Assembly: GCA_902516395.1 (NCBI GenBank)
Contig: CABXYN010000001.1
Coordinates: 1 to 64,000, forward strand
Direction of reading: 5' to 3'
Length of the DNA: 64,000 bases
From: an uncultured Pelagibacteraceae bacterium
GTDB taxonomy: Bacteria > Pseudomonadota > Alphaproteobacteria > Pelagibacterales > Pelagibacteraceae
Shown: positions 11,951 through 22,870 of the stretch, in pieces
Layout: every line of letters starts with the position of its first letter
How positions within the stretch are numbered: position 1 is the first letter of the stretch
Program-made: the position numbers and the translations under genes
The notes under the pieces: generated by a model
What the model saw: the letters and a program-made list of their open reading frames with translations, nothing else
Databases searched by the model: none
What the model was told of the DNA's origin: nothing

Positions 11951-12572
11951 TTTCTTTCAAAAATTTTTCAATTAATATGTCTGATATATAGTTGTATCTT
12001 TGTTTTTTAATATTAATGAGGTTTGTAATTTCTTTATCTTTAATACCACAAGGAATTATTTTTTTATAAGCATCTAAGTTATTTGAAATATTTAATGCAA
12101 AACCATGGTAAGCAATCCACTTCTTAACTTTAATACCTATGGCTGCAACTTTTTCAATTTTAATTTTATTATTAAGTTTTCTTTTATGCCAAATACCTAC
12201 ATTTTTTCTATCTGCAAAGACCTTAATATTAAATTCTTTTAAAGTATTAATTATAGTGTTTTCTACTGAAGAAATAAGTTTTCTAATATTTTTTTCTCTT
12301 TTATTTAAATCAATAACAAAATAAAAAACTAACTGTCCAGGTCCATGGTATGTGATTTTTCCACCTCTATTTGTTTTGATTAAGTCTATTGATTTATCTA
12401 ATAATTCATTATCTCTATAATTAGTTCCTGCCGTATAAACATCTTTATGTTCTAAAATCCATATCAATTCATCTCTTTTTTTTGTGTGAATTTCATCTAA
12501 TCTTTTTTCTAAAAATGAAATAGCATTTTCATATTTTATTGGTTTTATTGACTTTTTAATCTCTATTATCAT
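11940..12572 (-). CDS. lipB: Octanoyltransferase (lipoate biosynthesis)
   Basis: [39 protein letters not shown]. Confidence 0.95.
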   Translation of the reverse strand: MIIEIKKSIKPIKYENAISFLEKRLDEIHTKKRDELIWILEHKDVYTAGTNYRDNELLDKSIDLIKTNRGGKITYHGPGQLVFYFVIDLNKREKNIRKLISSVENTIINTLKEFNIKVFADRKNVGIWHKRKLNNKIKIEKVAAIGIKVKKWIAYHGFALNISNNLDAYKKIIPCGIKDKEITNLINIKKQRYNYISDILIEKFLKEIKN

Positions 12573-12632
12573 TATAAATTTGTAATATTAATATTTTGTA
12601 TTAATAGTGCCAACTAAATTATAGATAAAATT

Positions 12633-14006
12633 ATGACTTTAGTAAAAAAAATTAAAGATAAAAAAGTCAACTTTGAATTCAATAAAGAATTTATAAAGGT
12701 AGTGACTGATAAGATTTCGTCAAATGATGCAGAATTTATCACTAATTCATTTAATGATATGCACCCCGCTGATGCTGCAGATATTATTGAACACTTAAAT
12801 GAAAACGATAGAGAAAGTTTAATTAAATTAAATAATTTTAAAGTTGATCCAGAAGTATTTGTTGAACTTAATGAGTCAATACAATCTGAACTGATTGCCT
12901 ATTTATCCTCTGAATCGATAGTGAATATATTAAAAAACTTAGAATCTGATGATGCAATTAAAATTTTAGAAAATGTTGATGAAAAAGATAAGAATGCTAT
13001 TTTAGGATCCCTCCCACCTAAAGACCGGTTTGCTTTATTAGAAAGCTTAAGCTACCCAGAGGACTCAGCTGCACGAATAATGCAAAGAGAATTTACTGCT
13101 ATCCCTAGCAATTGGTCAGTTGGTCAGACAATAGACTATTTAAGGGAAAATAAAGATTTACCAGAAGAGTTTCTTGAAATTTTTATAGTAGATGAAAACT
13201 TTAAACCAATTGGAACTGTACCTTCCTCAAAAGTACTGAGAACTCCAAGAGAAGCAAAAATGATGTCGATAATGTCTGAGTCTCAACTTTTAATACCTGT
13301 TGATATGGATAAAGAAGAAGTTGGAAATCTTTTTGAAAATTATAATTTAAGCTCAGCTGCAGTCACTGATAAAAATGATAAATTGGTGGGTATGATAGCT
13401 TATGATGATGTTTTAACTGTACTTAAAGAAGAAGCTGAGGAAGACGCATTAAGACTTGCTGGAGTAGGAGATGAAGAAATAACAGATGGTGTAATTACAA
13501 AAACCAAGCGAAGATTTAATTGGCTTTTATTAAATTTATTTACAGCATTCTTAGCCACTTATTGTATTAGTCTATTTGGTGCAACTATTGAGCAAATGGT
13601 TGTTTTGGCTTTTTTAATGCCTATCGTTGCATCAATGGGTGGTAATGCTGGTATGCAAACATTAGCCGTAACTGTAAGATCTTTAGCTACGCAAGATTTA
13701 ACAAAAAATAATTTTACTAATAATATAATTAAAGAATTTAACATAGGTGTTTTAAATGGAATTATCTTTGCAATAATAAGTTCTGTAATTGTTTATTTCT
13801 GGTTTAATGACATTCAACTTGCATTAATAATATCAATATCAATGGTTTTAACAATGATAGTTGCTGGTCTTTTTGGAATTTTAATACCTGTAACTCTAAA
13901 AAAAATGAATATAGATCCAGCTATTTCATCAAGTGTTTTTGTTACTACAATAACTGATGTTATAGGTTTTGTTTCTTTCTTAGGTGTAGGCGCTTATTTT
14001 TTATAA
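12633..14006 (+). CDS. mgtE: Magnesium transporter MgtE
   Basis: MgtE N domain, CBS region and C-terminal membrane domain PIVASMGGNAGMQTLAVTVR. Confidence 0.95.
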   Translation: MTLVKKIKDKKVNFEFNKEFIKVVTDKISSNDAEFITNSFNDMHPADAADIIEHLNENDRESLIKLNNFKVDPEVFVELNESIQSELIAYLSSESIVNILKNLESDDAIKILENVDEKDKNAILGSLPPKDRFALLESLSYPEDSAARIMQREFTAIPSNWSVGQTIDYLRENKDLPEEFLEIFIVDENFKPIGTVPSSKVLRTPREAKMMSIMSESQLLIPVDMDKEEVGNLFENYNLSSAAVTDKNDKLVGMIAYDDVLTVLKEEAEEDALRLAGVGDEEITDGVITKTKRRFNWLLLNLFTAFLATYCISLFGATIEQMVVLAFLMPIVASMGGNAGMQTLAVTVRSLATQDLTKNNFTNNIIKEFNIGVLNGIIFAIISSVIVYFWFNDIQLALIISISMVLTMIVAGLFGILIPVTLKKMNIDPAISSSVFVTTITDVIGFVSFLGVGAYFL

Positions 14007-14819
14007 CTAATAATTATCAATTAATCTAACATTGTCTATCGCATAAGCCACAAAAAGCCTATATTTATTTTTAAAATTACTAAGCTTTAAACTTTTTTCA
14101 TCTCTAAATTCTAAATAATCTATTTTAATATTATATTTTTTTTCTAATTTTTTTTTATAAACAGGTAAATTAAAAGCTAGTCTTGAATCTTGTAATTTTG
14201 ATTTATTCTTTATTTTTTTTAAAAATGATGCAATTTCCGAAGCTTTTTTAAGGGAATTTGCTTTTAATAATTTATTACGTGTAGATAATGCTAAATTTCT
14301 CTTTAATCTGATAGTAGGGCATGAATTAACTCTGACCTTAAACTTTTTTGACAGGTATTTTTTTATTAAATATAGTTGCTGGAAATCTTTTTCACCCATG
14401 TACAAATCTTTAGATTTTATAATAGCCATTAGTGTATTCATTACATTTAAAACACCCTCGAAATGTCCACTTCTGAATTTAGCACACAATATTTTGTCTT
14501 TTTTTTTTAGATTAAATTTTTCATCTTTGAATTTGTATATATCCCTGCTATTTGGCGCAAACAAATATTCGACATTCAATTGTTTTAATATTGCAATATC
14601 TCGCTTAATATTTCTTGGGTATTTTTTGTAGTCATCTTTTTTGTTGAATTGGGTAGGATTTACAAAAATACTTACAATTGTTTTACTTTTTTTATCTTGT
14701 GAAGCTTTTATTAAAGATTTATGACCGGCATGTATTCCACCCATAGTGGGTACAAATCCTATATTTTTGTAGTCTTTAATCTCTTTATTTAAATCAAAAA
14801 TACTTGTAATTATTTTCAT
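14007..14819 (-). CDS. panC: Pantoate--beta-alanine ligase
   Basis: GFVPTMGGIHAGHKSLI; SIFVNPTQFN. Confidence 0.93.
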   Translation of the reverse strand: MKIITSIFDLNKEIKDYKNIGFVPTMGGIHAGHKSLIKASQDKKSKTIVSIFVNPTQFNKKDDYKKYPRNIKRDIAILKQLNVEYLFAPNSRDIYKFKDEKFNLKKKDKILCAKFRSGHFEGVLNVMNTLMAIIKSKDLYMGEKDFQQLYLIKKYLSKKFKVRVNSCPTIRLKRNLALSTRNKLLKANSLKKASEIASFLKKIKNKSKLQDSRLAFNLPVYKKKLEKKYNIKIDYLEFRDEKSLKLSNFKNKYRLFVAYAIDNVRLIDNY

Positions 14820-14853
14820 TTTTTAAAAATATGTTTATAAATAAATTATCTTT

Positions 14854-15669
14854 ATGATTAAACAAGCCATTATTCCACTTGCTGGATTGGGGACAAGACT
14901 TTTGCCTTTAACTAGTGTTTTTGCTAAAGAGCTATTACCAATAAATGGAAAGCCTGGAATTGAATATATTCTTGATGAATGCATTGAAGCAGGAATTACA
15001 GAAATAATTTTCATTATTTCCAAAAAAAAGGAAATGATAAAGAATTATTTTTATAATGATAAATTTTATATATCATTAATTAAAAAGAAAAAAGACCCAC
15101 GTATAATTAAAGAATACAAAAAAATTTTAAAGTATAAAAAAAAAATTAAATTTGTTTATCAAAATAAACCATTAGGTACTGGCGATGCTGTCTTAAAAAC
15201 TAAAAAATTTATTAAAAATAAATATTTTTTAATGCTTCTTCCGGATGATTTAATAATGAAAAGAAACTGCTCTAAGGATATGATCAAATTACATAATAAA
15301 TATAAAGCCTCTATAATGGCTAGTATGACTGTAAAAAAAAAAAATGTAGATCGCTGGGGAATATATTCAATATCAAAAAAACTCAATAAACAAAACTTTG
15401 TAATATCCAATGTTATTGAAAAACCAAGTACAAAAGATGCCCCATCAAACAATGCAGTAATTGGAAGATATATTTTGAGTAAGAATATATTTAAAATTTT
15501 AAAAATGCAAAAAAAAGGAAAGGGTGGTGAGATACATATTACTGACTCAATTAAAACAATGATTGATAATAAATCTTTATTTATTGGTCATAAGTTTTCA
15601 GGAAAATATTTAGATTGTGGTTCAATGAGTGGATACATTAATTCTACATTAGAAATTGCAAAATTATGA
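14854..15669 (+). CDS. galU: UTP--glucose-1-phosphate uridylyltransferase
   Basis: KQAIIPLAGLGTRLLPLTSVFAKELLPINGKPGIEYI. Confidence 0.95.
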   Translation: MIKQAIIPLAGLGTRLLPLTSVFAKELLPINGKPGIEYILDECIEAGITEIIFIISKKKEMIKNYFYNDKFYISLIKKKKDPRIIKEYKKILKYKKKIKFVYQNKPLGTGDAVLKTKKFIKNKYFLMLLPDDLIMKRNCSKDMIKLHNKYKASIMASMTVKKKNVDRWGIYSISKKLNKQNFVISNVIEKPSTKDAPSNNAVIGRYILSKNIFKILKMQKKGKGGEIHITDSIKTMIDNKSLFIGHKFSGKYLDCGSMSGYINSTLEIAKL

Positions 15670-16961
15670 AAATATGTGTTATAGGATCAGGCTACGTGGG
15701 ATTGGTTAGTGGATCATGTTTTGCTGAACTTGGAAACGATGTTACTTGTGTAGACAGTAACTTAAATAAAATAACTAATCTAAAGAATGGAGTAATTCCT
15801 ATTTATGAGCCAGGTTTAGAAGAATTAATTACGAGAAACTTAAAGCAAAAAAGACTTTTATTTACAACAAATATATCAGCATCAATTAAAAAAGCAGATC
15901 TAATATTTATATGTGTTGGTACTCCAACTAAAACTAAATCTAATGAAGCAGATCTAAAATATGTATTTCAAGTTATAAAAGATATAAAAAATAATTTAAA
16001 TAAATATAAAGTAATCGTTACTAAATCTACAGTACCAGTAACAACTGGTGATAAAATTCATAAACTATTAACAACTAAAAAAAATAAAAAACTATTTGAT
16101 GTAGTATCTAATCCAGAATTTCTAAGGGAAGGCGAGGCTATCAGAGATTTTATGTTTCCTGATAGGGTTGTAGTTGGTACAAATAGTAAAAAAGCAAATA
16201 ATATTTTAAAAAATTTATATTCTCCAATAATTAAAAAAAAAGGTAGATATCTCAATACATCTAGACGAGCCGCCGAGGTTATAAAGTATGCTTCAAATGC
16301 ATTTCTAGCAACAAAGATCACATTTATTAATGAAATTTCAAATTTATGTGAAAAACTTAATGTAGACGTTACTGATGTTTCAGTAGGAATCGGGGCCGAT
16401 GAAAGAATTGGAGCAAGATTTTTAAGAGCTGGACCAGGTTATGGCGGCTCATGTTTTCCAAAAGATACACGTGCTTTAGTATCAACCTCAAAAAAATTTA
16501 AAACTAATTTATCTATTGTTAATTCAACAATTTATTCTAATGACACTAGGTACAAATATTTATTAACTAAAATTAAAGAAATATTAAATAATAAACTGAA
16601 AAGTCAGAAAATTACTTTCTTAGGTGTTACTTTTAAGGCTGGCACTGATGACATGAGGGATGCAGCATCTCTAAAATTAATTCCATATTTGATCAAAAAG
16701 GGTTCAAAAGTTTCATATTATGAACCTACGGGCTTTAAAAATGTTTTTGATAAAAAAAAAGTAACTTATTTTAATAATATCAAAGATGCATGTAAAAATA
16801 GTGACCTTTTAATTATTCATACAGAGTGGAATGAGTTTAAGCAGCTAAACTTTAAAAGGCTGAATAATAAAAAGAAATTTAAGATTTATGATTTAAGAAA
16901 TTTATATTCACCCTCAAAAATGAAAAATAAAAATATCGAATACTTTAGTATAGGTAGATAA
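15666..16961 (+). CDS. ugd: UDP-glucose 6-dehydrogenase
   Basis: MKICVIGSGYVGLVSGSCFAELGNDV; GPGYGGSCFPKDTRAL. Confidence 0.96.
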   Translation: MKICVIGSGYVGLVSGSCFAELGNDVTCVDSNLNKITNLKNGVIPIYEPGLEELITRNLKQKRLLFTTNISASIKKADLIFICVGTPTKTKSNEADLKYVFQVIKDIKNNLNKYKVIVTKSTVPVTTGDKIHKLLTTKKNKKLFDVVSNPEFLREGEAIRDFMFPDRVVVGTNSKKANNILKNLYSPIIKKKGRYLNTSRRAAEVIKYASNAFLATKITFINEISNLCEKLNVDVTDVSVGIGADERIGARFLRAGPGYGGSCFPKDTRALVSTSKKFKTNLSIVNSTIYSNDTRYKYLLTKIKEILNNKLKSQKITFLGVTFKAGTDDMRDAASLKLIPYLIKKGSKVSYYEPTGFKNVFDKKKVTYFNNIKDACKNSDLLIIHTEWNEFKQLNFKRLNNKKKFKIYDLRNLYSPSKMKNKNIEYFSIGR

Positions 16962-16964
16962 CTA

Positions 16965-17423
16965 TTAAATCTCGAATATTGCGTCAACTTCAACAGCCAC
17001 ACCTAAAGGCAAACTATTAGTACTCACAGCAGCGCGTGTATGTGCACCTTTATCACCAAAGAGTTCTTTAATTAAATCTGATGCACCATTAATTACTTTT
17101 GGTTGTTCAATAAAGTCATCTGTAGAATTAACAAAACCTGTTAATTTAACGCATGATTTAATTTTTGATAAATCATTTGAACATGCCTTTTTAGCTTGAG
17201 CAATTATATTTAATGCACATCTTTGTGCAGCTTTGTAAGCTTCCTCCGTATTATAGTCTTTTCCAACTTTTCCTTTAATTAATTGTCCATTAGCATCGAT
17301 TGATATTTGTCCTGAAATATAAAGTAAATTGCCAGAAATTTTTGTGGCAACATATGAACCAACTGGATCAGTTGCTTTTGGTAGAACTAAACCCATTTCA
17401 TTTATTTTTGTATCAATAGACAT
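16965..17423 (-). CDS. RidA/YjgF-family protein
   Basis: GNLLYISGQISIDANGQLIKGKVG...; RidA fold with conserved C-terminal VEVDAIFEI. Confidence 0.9.
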   Translation of the reverse strand: MSIDTKINEMGLVLPKATDPVGSYVATKISGNLLYISGQISIDANGQLIKGKVGKDYNTEEAYKAAQRCALNIIAQAKKACSNDLSKIKSCVKLTGFVNSTDDFIEQPKVINGASDLIKELFGDKGAHTRAAVSTNSLPLGVAVEVDAIFEI

Positions 17424-19984
17424 TATTTACCTTTCTTTTTCTTTTTATTCTTATCGTACTCTTTTCTTTTCTCAATTAAAATAAGAGCTTCATCCATTGT
17501 TAATTCAATCGGGTCTTTTTCTTCAGGTATAGTAGCGTTTAGTGATTTGTATTTTATATATGGCCCATATTGACCTTTCATAATCCTTACTGGTTTTTTA
17601 TCTTCAGGGTGTTCACCGAGATCTTTAATTAAAGATGATGAAATTCTTCCAGGTTTTGCCTCAGCTATTAAAGTAATAGCTCTGTTTAGGCCTATGCTAA
17701 ATATTTCTTCAACATTTTCTAAACGTGCAGATTTATTTTCACACTTTAAATAAGGTCCAAAACGACCAACATTTACAGTTATATCTTTGTCATTCTCAGG
17801 ATTTTTACCTAGACTAATTGGAAGTGAGCATAAATACTTGGCTCTATCTAAATCTATGCTTTTAATATCAATTCCTTTCGGTATAGAAACATTTTTCATA
17901 CTATTTTCCTCTTTTTTTAATTTTTTCTTTTTCTTTTTAGTTTTTTCTACATCATTAATTTCTTTTTCATATTGAAGATAAGGACCAAATCTTCCATTTT
18001 TTAAATATATGTCTTTACCACTATCATTTTGACCAATTAATTTTGGTTCTGCTAAAGTCAATTGTTGAGCTGCTTTAGACTTTGAAAGAGGTCGTGTAAA
18101 TTTACAATCTGGATAATTTGAACATCCAATAAAAGCACCACCACGAAAACTATTTTTTAAACTTAATTGACCGCTATCACAAAGATTACATTTTCTATTA
18201 ATTTTTCCATCTTTGTCGACTTCAAATATTAATGAGCCTAAACTTTCGTTAAGCATATCCAAGACTTCTCTAGTACGTTTTTCTTTAACGTCTAATACAT
18301 TTAAATTAAAATCTCTCCAAAATTCCTCTAAGACTTTAATCCAATCCTCTTTGCCAGCTGTTATATCGTCTAATTGATTTTCCAATTTTGCAGTAAAATC
18401 ATAATCCACATATTTAGAAAATAATTTTTCAAGAAAAGCAGAGAGCAACTTACCTCTATCTGTAGGAAAAAATCTTTTATTTTCTATATCTGCATAACCT
18501 CTATTTGAAATAACTGATATGATACTTGCATATGTTGAAGGTCTTCCGATTCCTAATTCTTCTAATTTTTTAACAAGACTTGCTTCCGAATATCTTGGTG
18601 GTGGTTGAGTGAAATGTTGTTCATCTGAAAAATCTTTAAATTCTACTACACCTTTAACAACATCAGGTAATATGTTCTCATCATCTTTATTTTCATCTAA
18701 TCTTGAAACCTTTAAAAAACCATCAAATTTTAAAGTTGATCCACTAGCCTTACATATATTTTTATTATCTTCGGATGTTATTGTTATAGTTTTTCTATCA
18801 AATTTTGCCGACTCCATTTGTGAGGATAATGATCTTGACCATATTAAGTTGTAAAGTTTGTATTGATCTGTGCTTAAATATTTTTTCATATCTTCAGGTA
18901 CTCTACTAATTTCCGTTGGTCTTATAGCCTCATGTGCCTCTTGCGCATTTTTTGCCTTTTTACCTGAATAGTTTAAAGGGGAAGGCGGCAAATATGTTTC
19001 ACCATAATTCTGAGTAATGAAATTTCTAAAAGTTGACACAGCGTCCTTTGATATATTAGTTCCATCTGTACGCATATAAGTGATTAATCCAACGGTTTCT
19101 CCATCAATATCAATACCCTGATATAGTCTTTGAGCAATTTGCATTGTCCTAGAGGCTCCAAAACCCAGTTTACTAGATGATGCTTGTTGTAAGGTAGAAG
19201 TTGTAAAAGGACCTGATGGGTTCCTTCTGTAAATTTTAGAGGTTATATCTGTAATATTATATTTTTTATTTTTGATTGCGACTAATGCGGTATTAATATC
19301 TTCTTTATTTTTAAATGAAAATTTTTCAATTTTTTTCCCATCTAATTGAGTAATAGATGTGTTTATATTTAACTTTTCCTTCGTTAAGAAATTTAGATTT
19401 AGTGTCCAAAATTCTTCTGGTTTAAAAACTTCTATTTCATGTTCTCTTTCAGTTAATAATCTAAGAGCAACAGATTGCACTCTTCCTGCTGATTTAGATC
19501 CTGGTAATTTTGTCCATAGAATTGGTGATATATTAAAACCTACTAAATAGTCCAGTGCTCTTCTTGCCATGTAGGCATCTACAAGTTCATTTTCTATATT
19601 TCTTGGATTATCTATTCCATTTGTTACAGCTTTTTTTGTTATTTCGTTAAAAACTACACGTTCTACTTTTTTATCTTTAAGAAGTTTTTTTTCATTTAAA
19701 AACTCTTTGACATGCCAAGCAATTGCTTCACCTTCACGATCTGGGTCAGTAGCTAAAATAATCTTTTTGGAATTTTTAGCTGTATCGGCAATTTCTTTTA
19801 AATATTTTTTTGAGAAGCTGTCTACTTCCCAAATCATTTTAAAAGAATTTTCTGGATCAACAGAACCATTTTTTGAGGGAAGGTCTCTAATATGACCATA
19901 GCTTGCTAACACAGTGTAATCTGAACCTAGATATTTATTAATAGTTTTGGCTTTTGCAGGACTTTCAACAATTACAAGATTCAT
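17423..19984 (-). CDS. topA: DNA topoisomerase I
   Basis: MNLVIVESPAKAKTINKYLG; LITYMRTDGTNIS; zinc-ribbon C-terminal repeats. Confidence 0.98.
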   Translation of the reverse strand: MNLVIVESPAKAKTINKYLGSDYTVLASYGHIRDLPSKNGSVDPENSFKMIWEVDSFSKKYLKEIADTAKNSKKIILATDPDREGEAIAWHVKEFLNEKKLLKDKKVERVVFNEITKKAVTNGIDNPRNIENELVDAYMARRALDYLVGFNISPILWTKLPGSKSAGRVQSVALRLLTEREHEIEVFKPEEFWTLNLNFLTKEKLNINTSITQLDGKKIEKFSFKNKEDINTALVAIKNKKYNITDITSKIYRRNPSGPFTTSTLQQASSSKLGFGASRTMQIAQRLYQGIDIDGETVGLITYMRTDGTNISKDAVSTFRNFITQNYGETYLPPSPLNYSGKKAKNAQEAHEAIRPTEISRVPEDMKKYLSTDQYKLYNLIWSRSLSSQMESAKFDRKTITITSEDNKNICKASGSTLKFDGFLKVSRLDENKDDENILPDVVKGVVEFKDFSDEQHFTQPPPRYSEASLVKKLEELGIGRPSTYASIISVISNRGYADIENKRFFPTDRGKLLSAFLEKLFSKYVDYDFTAKLENQLDDITAGKEDWIKVLEEFWRDFNLNVLDVKEKRTREVLDMLNESLGSLIFEVDKDGKINRKCNLCDSGQLSLKNSFRGGAFIGCSNYPDCKFTRPLSKSKAAQQLTLAEPKLIGQNDSGKDIYLKNGRFGPYLQYEKEINDVEKTKKKKKKLKKEENSMKNVSIPKGIDIKSIDLDRAKYLCSLPISLGKNPENDKDITVNVGRFGPYLKCENKSARLENVEEIFSIGLNRAITLIAEAKPGRISSSLIKDLGEHPEDKKPVRIMKGQYGPYIKYKSLNATIPEEKDPIELTMDEALILIEKRKEYDKNKKKKKGK

Positions 19985-20021
19985 AATTAGTCAAACTACT
20001 TATAACTATTAAAGTGTCAAA

Positions 20022-20597
20022 TTAATAAATTTTACTCTTGGTTTCTACTTTGTTTATTAATCTTTTAATATTTTCTCTATGTGTATAAAAAATCAAAACA
20101 AACATAATTATAAAAAAAATTATGTTACCCTGATTAATGATTAATAAGTATATCGGTATTGAAATAGATGCAAATAAAGAGGATAGAGATGAATATTTTG
20201 ATATGATAAAAGTTAAAATCCAAACAATCCCAAAAACTAATGCATAATAAATATTAATTGAAATCAAAATCCCAACAAAAGTGGCTACTCCTTTGCCACC
20301 TTTAAATTTTAGCCAAACTGGGAACAAATGCCCCAAAAATGCACAAAGTGCTGATATATAGATTAGATCAGGATAATTGAATTTTATGTAGACAACAGGC
20401 ACAACAGCTTTTGCAATATCTAAAAAAAGAGTTAAATAAGCCAATGACTTATTTCCTGTTCTTAAAACATTTGTAGCACCAATATTCCCTGATCCAACAT
20501 CTCTAATATCTTTTTTAAGTAAAAGTTTTGTAAATAAATATCCAAAAGGAATAGAACCAAATAGATAAGATACCAAAGCTGTTATTATATAATCCAT
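20022..20597 (-). CDS. plsY: Glycerol-3-phosphate acyltransferase PlsY
   Basis: YLFGSIPFGYL; GSGNIGATNVLRTGNK; KFKGGKGVAT. Confidence 0.96.
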   Translation of the reverse strand: MDYIITALVSYLFGSIPFGYLFTKLLLKKDIRDVGSGNIGATNVLRTGNKSLAYLTLFLDIAKAVVPVVYIKFNYPDLIYISALCAFLGHLFPVWLKFKGGKGVATFVGILISINIYYALVFGIVWILTFIISKYSSLSSLFASISIPIYLLIINQGNIIFFIIMFVLIFYTHRENIKRLINKVETKSKIY

Positions 20598-21886
20598 TAT
20601 TCAGATTTAAATAATTCTTCACCATTAACAAATGTACTTATTACTTTACCTTGAAGTCTTTTATCTTCAATAGGAGTATTTTTTGATTTGGATATCAATT
20701 TCTCTTTTCTAACTACCCAAGGTTTATTTATATCTACGATACAAAAATCAGCATCATTTCCTGTCGATAAGTTACCTTTATTTATTTTAAGTATTTCTGC
20801 TGGTTTTGATGTTAAAGCTTTTATTACAGTTTCCAACTCAACGGAACCATTATGATATAATTCTAAGCTTAACGGTAATAAAGTTTCAATTCCAGATGCA
20901 CCAGTTTCTGCTTGAGCAAAAGTTAATCTTTTATTTTCTTCATCTTCTGGTTTATGATCAGAAACAATAACATCAATTGTTTCATCATTTAATCCTTGAA
21001 CTAAAGCATTTCTATCAGCTTCTGTTCTTAAAGGAGGTGATAATTTTAAAAAAGTTTTGAAATCACCAATGTCATTTTCATTTAATGATAAATTGTTTAT
21101 CGAAACACCACAGCTGAAGTTTACTTTATTTTTTCTTTCTCTGATTATATCTACAGAATTTGCAGATGAAATTTGAGAAATATGATACCTACAACTATTA
21201 TATTCTAGTAATGTTAAGTCTCTTTCTATAATTAACAATTCAGCACTTATTGGAATTCCTTGGAGACCGAGTTTTGTTGCTATGATGCCATCATTAATCA
21301 TTCCATCTTTTGATAATTCTGCATCTTCTGCATGTTGTATTATTAAGGATTTTAAATCTGATGCTGAATTCATAATCCTATTCATAATTCTAGGATTTTG
21401 AATTGTTTTTACTCCATCTGTGAAACCAATTATTCCTTTGCTCTGTAATAAACCAAATTCAGTCATATTTTCTCCTTCTGCTTTTACCGTTAATGCAGCC
21501 GTTGGATAAATATTAATTTTTGACTTATCTCTTCCTCTTCTTTTAAGAAAATCAACTATTGAAACATTATCAATTACTGGGTTTGTATTAGGCATTGTAA
21601 CAACAGTTGTTACACCACCTGATAAAGCAGCTTCACTAAGTGTTCTAAAATTCTCTTTATATTCATATCCTGGTTCACCAACAAAAACTCGCATATCTAC
21701 AATGCCTGGAAATATGTATTTTCCATTTAAATCTATTACTTTTTCTCTTGATGGAATATTGTTGGTATTTACTTTTTTCCCGACAGCTTCAATTTTTCCA
21801 TTTTCTCCAATTATTATTCCTCCAATTTCATTAAGGGAATTATAAGGGTCAATTATATTTGCATTTATAAAGTATTTTTTTTTCAT
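20597..21886 (-). CDS. Dihydroorotase-like protein, probably non-catalytic (PyrC'/PyrX type)
   Basis: Amidohydrolase/DHOase homology adjacent to pyrB; the DxHxH metal motif reads DMRVF. Confidence 0.9.
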   Translation of the reverse strand: MKKKYFINANIIDPYNSLNEIGGIIIGENGKIEAVGKKVNTNNIPSREKVIDLNGKYIFPGIVDMRVFVGEPGYEYKENFRTLSEAALSGGVTTVVTMPNTNPVIDNVSIVDFLKRRGRDKSKINIYPTAALTVKAEGENMTEFGLLQSKGIIGFTDGVKTIQNPRIMNRIMNSASDLKSLIIQHAEDAELSKDGMINDGIIATKLGLQGIPISAELLIIERDLTLLEYNSCRYHISQISSANSVDIIRERKNKVNFSCGVSINNLSLNENDIGDFKTFLKLSPPLRTEADRNALVQGLNDETIDVIVSDHKPEDEENKRLTFAQAETGASGIETLLPLSLELYHNGSVELETVIKALTSKPAEILKINKGNLSTGNDADFCIVDINKPWVVRKEKLISKSKNTPIEDKRLQGKVISTFVNGEELFKSE

Positions 21887-22828
21887 TTATTCACAAAAAA
21901 TCTTTAAGCAGGCCATTCTTACTGCTACGCCCAATTCAACTTGTTCTTTTATTACACTTTTGTTTATATCGTCTGCTAAGTTTGTATCAATTTCAATTCC
22001 TCTATTCATTGGTCCTGGATGCATTATTAAAGCATCCTCTTTAGCATATTGAATTTTATCAGGTGTTAGCCCATAATACTCATAGTATTCTCTGTTAGAT
22101 GATAGAAAGGAGCTTGACATTCTTTCATTCTGTAATCTTAACATCATTACTATGTCGCAATCTTTAACTCCTTTTTTCATATCAGAAAAAATATTTACAC
22201 CAAATTTTTCAATTTCATTTGGCATCAAATTTGTAGGAGCCACTATATTCACTTCTGCACCCAACATGTTTAGAAGATAAATATTTGATCTTGCTACTCT
22301 TGAATGTAGTATATCCCCACATATTGCAATTTTAAGACCTTCTATTTTTTTTCTTCTATTTATAATTGTTAAAGCATCCAATAATGCTTGAGTTGGATGT
22401 TCTCTTCTACCATCACCTGCATTTAGTACTGCACAATTAACTTTTTGAGATAGAAGGTTACAAGCTCCTGAGTCTTGATGTCTTATTACAATAATATCTG
22501 GGTGCATTGCATTTAAGGTCATTGCTGTATCAATTAACGTCTCACCTTTTTTGATAGCAGAATTTGTAATATTCATTGACATTACATCTGCTCCTAATCT
22601 TTTTCCTGCTAATTCAAATGAACTTTGAGTTCTCGTAGATGGTTCAAAAAATAAGTTTATTTGAGTTTTTCCTTTTAAAATATCCAATTTTTTATTTTTA
22701 CTTTTATTTAATTCTATAAATTTTGAGGCCTCAATAAGAATTGTATTAACATCGCTGACAGATAAATCTTGGATACCTAATAAATGTTTTTGAGAAATTT
22801 TAATAGCTTTTTTGGATTTAGTTGCCAT
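21887..22828 (-). CDS. pyrB: Aspartate carbamoyltransferase catalytic subunit
   Basis: [46 protein letters not shown]. Confidence 0.97.
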   Translation of the reverse strand: MATKSKKAIKISQKHLLGIQDLSVSDVNTILIEASKFIELNKSKNKKLDILKGKTQINLFFEPSTRTQSSFELAGKRLGADVMSMNITNSAIKKGETLIDTAMTLNAMHPDIIVIRHQDSGACNLLSQKVNCAVLNAGDGRREHPTQALLDALTIINRRKKIEGLKIAICGDILHSRVARSNIYLLNMLGAEVNIVAPTNLMPNEIEKFGVNIFSDMKKGVKDCDIVMMLRLQNERMSSSFLSSNREYYEYYGLTPDKIQYAKEDALIMHPGPMNRGIEIDTNLADDINKSVIKEQVELGVAVRMACLKIFCE

Positions 22829-22870
22829 TAAAATTAACTCTATAACTATATAGTATTAACTATGCAACCA

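Noticed and set aside
22103-22123. Possible hairpin-like short repeats within pyrB
   Set aside because: Inside conserved coding sequence, no extended pairing
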